Origin: Flavobacteriales bacterium
GTDB lineage: Bacteria; Bacteroidota; Bacteroidia; Flavobacteriales_D; Crocinitomicaceae
Assembly: GCA_009926905.1 (NCBI GenBank)
Contig: RFNX01000385.1
Coordinates: forward strand, 1 to 8,393
Length of the DNA stretch: 8,393 nucleotides
Direction: 5' to 3'
The notes below the pieces were generated by a model. That model was not told the DNA's origin, did not search any database, and saw only the letters and a program-made list of their open reading frames with translations. The first letter of the stretch is position 1; the number at the start of each line of letters is the position of its first letter. Positions 4,934 through 8,393 of this stretch are shown one piece after another. The position numbers and the translations under genes were made by a program.

Positions 4934-6319
4934 ATGACTTTAATTAAATCAATTTCAGGAATCCGAGGTACAATCGGAGGAAAAGTCGACCAAGCACTTA
5001 CGCCAATTGACGCAGTAAAATTCGCAGCAGCTTACGGAACGTGGTTGAAAGCACGAAATGTAGGACAACGATTGAAAGTTGTTATCGGAAGAGATGCTCG
5101 TATTTCAGGACAAATGATTTCTGATTTGGTTGTATCTACCTTGGTTGGATTAGGTATTGACGTTGTAAACTTGAACCTTTCGACTACACCTACAGTTGAA
5201 GTCGCTGTTCCACTAGAAAATGCACAAGGAGGAATCATTCTTACCGCTAGTCACAATCCAAAACAATGGAACGCGTTGAAACTGTTGAACGAAAAAGGTG
5301 AATTCATTTCAGGAAAAGACGGCGAAACTATTTTAGCAATTGCAGCAGAAGAAAGTTATGAATTTGCTGAAGTTGACGATTTAGGTATAGTTACCAATGA
5401 CGAAAGCTATATGCAAAAGCACATTGATGCGATTTTAGCATTGCCATTGGTGGACAAAAAAGCAATCGAAGCAGCTAATTTCAATGTGGTGGTGGATGCT
5501 GTAAATTCTACAGGTGGTGTTTTTGTACCTGCTTTATTGAAACAATTGGGCGTGACGCAAATCACAGAAATGTACTGCGAACCAACAGGTCATTTTCCTC
5601 ACAATCCAGAACCACTTCCTGAACATTTAACAGATTTATCAGCAAAAATCAAAGAAATTGGAGCGCAAGTTGGAATTACAGTAGATCCAGATGTGGACCG
5701 TTTGGCATTGGTTTGTGAAGACGGTTCGATGTTCGGAGAAGAATATACATTGGTTGCTTGTGCAGATTACGTTTTAAAACACACACCTGGCGCAACGGTT
5801 TCGAACCTTTCTTCTACAAGAGCATTGCGCGATGTAACGGAAGAAGCAGGTCAAACGTACGCGGCTTCAGCAGTTGGAGAAGTGAACGTAGTTGTGAAAA
5901 TGAAAGAATTAGGAGCTGTGATTGGTGGCGAAGGAAACGGTGGAATCATCTATCCTGAATTGCATTACGGACGCGATTCATTGGTTGGAATTGCTTTGTT
6001 TTTAAGTCATTTGGCACACGAGAAAAAGACCTTAACTGAGTTAAGAGATTCGTATCCAAAATATGTCATTTCAAAAAACAAAATTGAATTGACACCTGAA
6101 ATTAATGTGGATTCTGTTTTAGAAAAAATGGCTTCAAAATATGCCAACGAAGAAGTGGACACAACGGACGGCGTTAAAATCTACATCGGAAAAGAATGGG
6201 TGCATTTGCGCAAAAGTAACACCGAGCCAATCATCCGTATTTATTCTGAAAGCAAAAGCGCTGAAGCTGCAGATGCACTTGCAGAACGCATCATCGCAGA
6301 TATCAAAAGTTTGATTTAA
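4934..6319 (+). CDS. glmM: Phosphoglucosamine mutase-type alpha-D-phosphohexomutase
   Basis: Converts glucosamine-6-phosphate to glucosamine-1-phosphate for UDP-GlcNAc, peptidoglycan and LPS synthesis. All four phosphohexomutase motifs are present in the 461 residues: TASHNP with the phosphoserine Ser106 (104-109), the Mg loop DPDVDR with Asp251, Asp253 and Asp255, the sugar loop GGEGNGG (331-337), and the phosphate loop RKSNTEP (426-432). GGEGNGG differs from the GExSGH of proteobacterial GlmM and is the form I associate with Bacteroidetes and archaeal enzymes, so phosphomannomutase activity cannot be excluded. The reading frame is open back to an ATG at 4883 inside ribH. I chose the ATG at 4934, two bases after the ribH stop, because MTLIKSISGIRGT is the family's normal N-terminus and the 17 extra residues are not. 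Third gene of the operon, ended by an intrinsic terminator. Confidence 0.9.
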   Translation: MTLIKSISGIRGTIGGKVDQALTPIDAVKFAAAYGTWLKARNVGQRLKVVIGRDARISGQMISDLVVSTLVGLGIDVVNLNLSTTPTVEVAVPLENAQGGIILTASHNPKQWNALKLLNEKGEFISGKDGETILAIAAEESYEFAEVDDLGIVTNDESYMQKHIDAILALPLVDKKAIEAANFNVVVDAVNSTGGVFVPALLKQLGVTQITEMYCEPTGHFPHNPEPLPEHLTDLSAKIKEIGAQVGITVDPDVDRLALVCEDGSMFGEEYTLVACADYVLKHTPGATVSNLSSTRALRDVTEEAGQTYAASAVGEVNVVVKMKELGAVIGGEGNGGIIYPELHYGRDSLVGIALFLSHLAHEKKTLTELRDSYPKYVISKNKIELTPEINVDSVLEKMASKYANEEVDTTDGVKIYIGKEWVHLRKSNTEPIIRIYSESKSAEAADALAERIIADIKSLI

Positions 6320-6342
6320 TTTCCTTCAAAAAAATAGACCCT

Positions 6343-6370
6343 AAGCCAATGAGAAATCGTTGGCTTTTTT
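6343..6370 (+). terminator. Intrinsic terminator of the TPR-ribH-glmM operon
   Basis: AAGCCAA (6343-6349) pairs with TTGGCTT (6360-6366), with a T-G wobble closing the 8-base loop GAGAAATC, and the stem runs into TTTTTT (6365-6370). It lies 24 bases after the glmM-type stop and 2 bases before the end of the converging KilA-N gene. On the minus strand the stem is followed at a distance by a T-run, so it may also serve that side weakly. Confidence 0.85.
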
Positions 6371-6371
6371 G

Positions 6372-6737
6372 TTATTTCCCCTCCTCCAAATTCGCCAAGT
6401 GAAGATTGGTAATCAACGATTTCATTTGAATGATTGCGATTTTATTCAATTGGATTAAACGTTGACTTTGCGGAAGTTTTTGATCAATGAGCATTGCGTT
6501 GATACTTTCTAAATTTGACAAAACCACCAATTGTTGAATCGTTGCCTGATCGCGAATATTGCCAGATTCGTTAGAATTGCTTTCCCTCCATTCCTTTGCT
6601 GTCATTCCAAAAAGTGCCATATTCAACACATCAGCTTCAGTTGCATAAACAAATGAAGTTTGCATTTTTCCTAATGCTTGAGGAATCATGTTTTCTTTGA
6701 TGGCATCTGTATGAATTTTGTAATTGACTTTTGCCAA
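6372..6737 (-). CDS. KilA-N protein C-terminal piece (121 aa), separate translation doubtful
   Basis: In the same frame as the N-terminal piece, beginning after the TAA. The first usable start is a TTG at 6737-6735, two codons past the stop; reinitiation there is possible but has no clear ribosome site. The sequence (HTDAIKENMIP, YATEADVLNMALFGMTAKEWR, LVVLSNLESINAMLI) matches the C-terminal half of full-length flavobacterial KilA-N proteins as I remember them. Most likely it is the untranslated tail of a broken gene. Confidence 0.4.
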   Translation of the reverse strand: MAKVNYKIHTDAIKENMIPQALGKMQTSFVYATEADVLNMALFGMTAKEWRESNSNESGNIRDQATIQQLVVLSNLESINAMLIDQKLPQSQRLIQLNKIAIIQMKSLITNLHLANLEEGK

Positions 6738-6743
6738 GGTACG

Positions 6744-7205
6744 TTAGAAGTTCCATTCTAATTTTTGGTTTTTACCTTCTAATTCCTTCAGACGTTGAAA
6801 TTCATGAATAAGATAAAATTTAAACTCAGCACTAATCCAAGAAGCAAATTCAAACGCAATGTCTTTGTGAGCAAAGCTTCCGCCATAACGACCAGATTTG
6901 GAAATAATGCCAATAGCATTTGTAGTTTCAATCCATTTTTGTGGTGTTAATGTAAAACCATTTGAACCAGATTCATTTTTAAACGCATCGAATTCGATGC
7001 CTTTAAAATTTGGATTGTACAGTTTTTCCCATAATCCACAAAATTCAATTGCACTTCGAGTTCTCATCCAGTTTTGAATAATATAGTTTGTTCTGTCAGC
7101 ATCTCGATAACGAGCCATGTCTGTTAGCGAAATATACTCGCTATGTTGCGATGAGAAAAGTGTAATCTCATTTCCTTTCACTTCAATTTTTTGATTTTTA
7201 GCCAT
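6744..7205 (-). CDS. KilA-N domain, N-terminal piece (153 aa) before the in-frame stop
   Basis: This is what would be made if the TAA is respected. It includes ISLTDMARYR (25-34), NWMRTRSAIEFCGLWEKL, GFTLTPQKWIETTNAIGI, GRYGGSFAHKDIAFEFASWI and the EFQRLKELEGK helix near the end. That is the complete DNA-binding domain without the C-terminal region. Alone it could still bind DNA and act as a regulator or a dominant-negative form, but this is inference. Its target is unknown. Confidence 0.6.
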   Translation of the reverse strand: MAKNQKIEVKGNEITLFSSQHSEYISLTDMARYRDADRTNYIIQNWMRTRSAIEFCGLWEKLYNPNFKGIEFDAFKNESGSNGFTLTPQKWIETTNAIGIISKSGRYGGSFAHKDIAFEFASWISAEFKFYLIHEFQRLKELEGKNQKLEWNF

Positions 7206-7456
7206 ATATCCTTATTTAATTTCTTGTTTGTTACTACTTTTTCTTACTTGAAATTACAAAAGATTATTATTTAATCAAAATTATAATTAAAAATAAATCA
7301 TTAAAATTGATTGATTCAACCTATTTTCTGGAAAATTAATTTAATAAAATCTGTGATATCGGTAAATGATTTTTAAAAAGCTGATAATTTTATAGGATGC
7401 CTCTGGCCTATTTTTAATTTAATGAAACGAGCATTAAGTGGAAGGCCGAAGAACTG
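7206..7456. other. AT-rich spacer between the KilA-N gene and the 231-aa gene
   Basis: Mostly very AT-rich, without a convincing reading frame. An imperfect hairpin lies at its right end: GGCCT (7405-7409) with AGGCC (7443-7447), and inside it TTAATG (7419-7424) with CATTAA (7432-7437) around a 7-base loop. Since the stem lies just after the stop of the minus-strand 231-aa gene, it could act as a weak terminator, but it has no clean T-run in that direction. The KilA-N promoter must lie here; CAAAAGAT at 7257-7264 (ATCTTTTG on the minus strand) is a poor -7 match. Confidence 0.4.
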
Positions 7457-8152
7457 CTAAATTTTTGAAAGAACAACTAAGCCTAAACCCAAATTGGAAA
7501 TCATTTCCTTTATCTTTTCGTCACTAAACTCAATTTCTTTATTCAAGTAACACTTCAAAACAGATTTTGCATCGCTTCTCAATCGATGTTCTCTTAAACT
7601 TTGTTCCAATTCCAAAAACGTTTCAAAAATCTTGTCAGGATTCCAATAAATGATACAGTTATTGTCTAAAGTTGTTCTCTTGATAATTGGTTGCTCATAG
7701 AGAGGTATACTTTTATAAAACTCATCACACGCTTCTAGCAATGAAAAATCTTCACTTTCTAATCTTTTCTGGAAATCAGCAATCAAGTTATGCGCTATTC
7801 TATGTTCTGTTTTCTTTATTAAATGCCTACGAATTTTTGCTATTTCAATAATATCAATACCAGCATCCCATGTTGTTAAAAAAAGATCAATTAGTTCTTT
7901 CTTTTCTACTGGTTCAAAGTCCCATTTTTCAATTTCAGAAAGTAAGTACGCCTTCCTTGTTATATCATCCTCTAAAACTACAGACTTGACTTTTCCCCAT
8001 AATTGAACTGTTTTTTTTTCCTCTAAAATCGAAACGTTTTGGTTTAAAGAATAAATTCCCATTCCTACATTACACCAATAATCTAATGCATAAATTTCGC
8101 AAGACATTACCATTGTTATTAATCGCAATTCTGTTTTTAGTATTTTTTCCAT
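7457..8152 (-). CDS. Unrecognised 231-residue helical protein
   Basis: I do not recognise this protein. It is predicted to be largely alpha-helical and cytoplasmic: there is no signal peptide, and although the C-terminal LGLGLVVLSKI is hydrophobic it is too short for a membrane span. Notable stretches are EIYALDYWCNVGMGIYSLNQNV near the N-terminus, the charged KIRRHLIKKTEHRIAHNLIADFQKRLES in the middle, and ELEQSLREHRLRSDAKSVLKCYLNKE towards the end. The spacing of Arg and His in the middle does not form the HEPN RX4HXY motif. It is AT-rich like the accessory genes. The ATG at 8152 is preceded by CAAAGTAA at 8163-8170, TTACTTTG on the minus strand, one mismatch from the -7 consensus; ATGs at codons 14 and 16 are alternative starts. 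It stands alone between the KilA-N gene and a divergent gene. Confidence 0.7.
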   Translation of the reverse strand: MEKILKTELRLITMVMSCEIYALDYWCNVGMGIYSLNQNVSILEEKKTVQLWGKVKSVVLEDDITRKAYLLSEIEKWDFEPVEKKELIDLFLTTWDAGIDIIEIAKIRRHLIKKTEHRIAHNLIADFQKRLESEDFSLLEACDEFYKSIPLYEQPIIKRTTLDNNCIIYWNPDKIFETFLELEQSLREHRLRSDAKSVLKCYLNKEIEFSDEKIKEMISNLGLGLVVLSKI

Positions 8153-8162
8153 TTTATTTCAG

Positions 8163-8170
8163 CAAAGTAA
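8163..8170 (-). promoter_or_regulatory. Candidate -7 box of the 231-aa gene
   Basis: TTACTTTG on the minus strand, seven of eight positions of the TAnnTTTG pattern, ending 10 bases before the ATG at 8152. The leader would again be only a few bases long. Confidence 0.35.
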
Positions 8171-8284
8171 ACTTCTCTTTCCGCCATTAATTGTGGTTTT
8201 GAGGGTTTAATTTCGCTTAAAACAAATAGAAAGATTGAGCAGTATTTTAAGCTTCGTACGTCACCTTTTGGCGAAGTGAGTGCT

Positions 8285-8292
8285 TATTCTTG
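8285..8292 (+). promoter_or_regulatory. Candidate -7 box of the gene starting at 8333
   Basis: TATTCTTG differs from TAnnTTTG at one position and lies 40 bases before the ATG at 8333. This is a weak call made on motif and position alone. Confidence 0.3.
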
Positions 8293-8332
8293 CAAAAGAA
8301 AATTAATAATTAACCTTAAACCTCATTTTCAG

Positions 8333-8393
8333 ATGAAAAGAACAACAGTACTTTCAATCATTCTTTTGATTGCCTTTTTTATGCCTTGGGTAG
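8333..8393 (+). CDS. N-terminus of a membrane or exported protein (runs off right edge)
   Basis: Only the first 20 codons are visible. They read MKRTTVLSIILLIAFFMPWV: two positive residues followed by a continuous hydrophobic stretch. This is either a signal peptide or, because of the FFMPWV ending, the first transmembrane helix of a small membrane protein. The family cannot be told. The gene is divergent from the 231-aa gene, 180 bases away, and the ATG is preceded by a weak -7 box. No other frame at this end is as plausible. Confidence 0.6.
   Translation, partial: MKRTTVLSIILLIAFFMPWV

Larger units (their letters stand above)
6372..7205 (-). pseudogene. KilA-N domain protein gene interrupted by an in-frame TAA
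   Basis: Read through, this is a 278-codon frame encoding a KilA-N protein of about the family's normal length. The KilA-N domain (about residues 5-137) is a DNA-binding domain known from phage and large DNA virus proteins and common on bacterial chromosomes in mobile regions. It is followed by the usual C-terminal region starting LAKVNYKIHTDAIKENMIP. The TAA at 6746-6744 falls between LEWNF and RTLAKVNY, exactly where related proteins as I recall them carry an ordinary residue such as Lys or Thr. The frame is the same on both sides, with no other stop or frameshift, so one base change (for example AAA to TAA) would explain it. It could be a recent pseudogene, a sequencing error, readthrough (the stop is TAA-C) or two separate polypeptides. 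An AAGGAT purine run lies just before the ATG at 7205. Confidence 0.75.

Noticed and set aside
5758..5958. Plus-strand 66-codon frame inside the glmM-type gene, and the minus-strand frame 5032-5238
   Set aside because: Both are out-of-frame shadows of a gene with all four catalytic motifs; their compositions are unnatural (runs of Arg/Ser or low-complexity Thr/Pro).
7820..7880. Arg/His-rich stretch in the 231-aa protein as a HEPN-type active site
   Set aside because: The order and spacing of residues in RRHLIKKTEHRIAHN do not form RX4-6HXY or RX4-6H at the end of a helix bundle as in HEPN toxins.
8252..8276. Hairpin CTTCG...CGAAG before the gene at 8333
   Set aside because: Only five outer and two inner pairs with a 7-base one-sided bulge, and no T-run; too weak to call a terminator or riboswitch.
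1..8393. CRISPR array, tRNA, rRNA, transposase or terminal repeats of an insertion sequence
   Set aside because: I looked for regularly spaced repeats, cloverleaf ends, ribosomal motifs and transposase motifs and saw none.

Overview
The window reads as a chromosomal stretch from a Bacteroidetes bacterium, most likely of the Flavobacteriia. Four things point there. The topoisomerase IV B subunit has the sequence style of that group. Several genes are preceded by a TAnnTTTG -7 box instead of a Pribnow box, with little or no Shine-Dalgarno sequence. Intergenic DNA carries heptamer repeats and a GGATAGCAGCGGCATCC / TAGCGGAAAGCCCG element that I recognise from flavobacterial genomes. The glmM-type mutase is of the Bacteroidetes kind. 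I cannot name a genus.

Layout. Bases 1-928 (minus) hold the 5' part of parE, running off the left edge. Bases 929-1355 are a gene-free spacer with the parE promoter, a degenerate 7-bp repeat and a structured RNA-like element. Bases 1356-3670 (plus) form an AT-rich accessory stretch: an unrecognised two-TM protein, an MntA/HepT (MNT-HEPN) toxin-antitoxin pair, a glyoxalase/bleomycin-resistance-like (VOC) protein and a helical-repeat protein. Bases 3788-6319 (plus) form a tight housekeeping operon: a membrane-anchored TPR protein, ribH (lumazine synthase) and a glmM-type phosphohexomutase, with spacings of 1 and 2 bases and an intrinsic terminator at the end. Bases 6372-7205 (minus) hold a KilA-N domain gene broken by one in-frame TAA. 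Bases 7457-8152 (minus) encode an unrecognised 231-residue protein. At 8333 a new plus-strand gene begins with a hydrophobic N-terminus and runs off the right edge.

How the parts work together. parE (chromosome decatenation), ribH (riboflavin synthesis) and the glmM-type gene (UDP-GlcNAc precursor supply) are core functions. The block between parE and the TPR-ribH operon, and the block after the operon, look like accessory insertions. In the MntA/HepT pair the HEPN ribonuclease toxin would be held inactive by AMPylation from its nucleotidyltransferase partner; all signature residues are present, so the pair is probably functional. I see no clear new defence system. The points most worth following up are the nonsense-interrupted KilA-N gene, the structured intergenic element beside a phase-locked heptamer array, the near-leaderless promoters, and the two unrecognised proteins.
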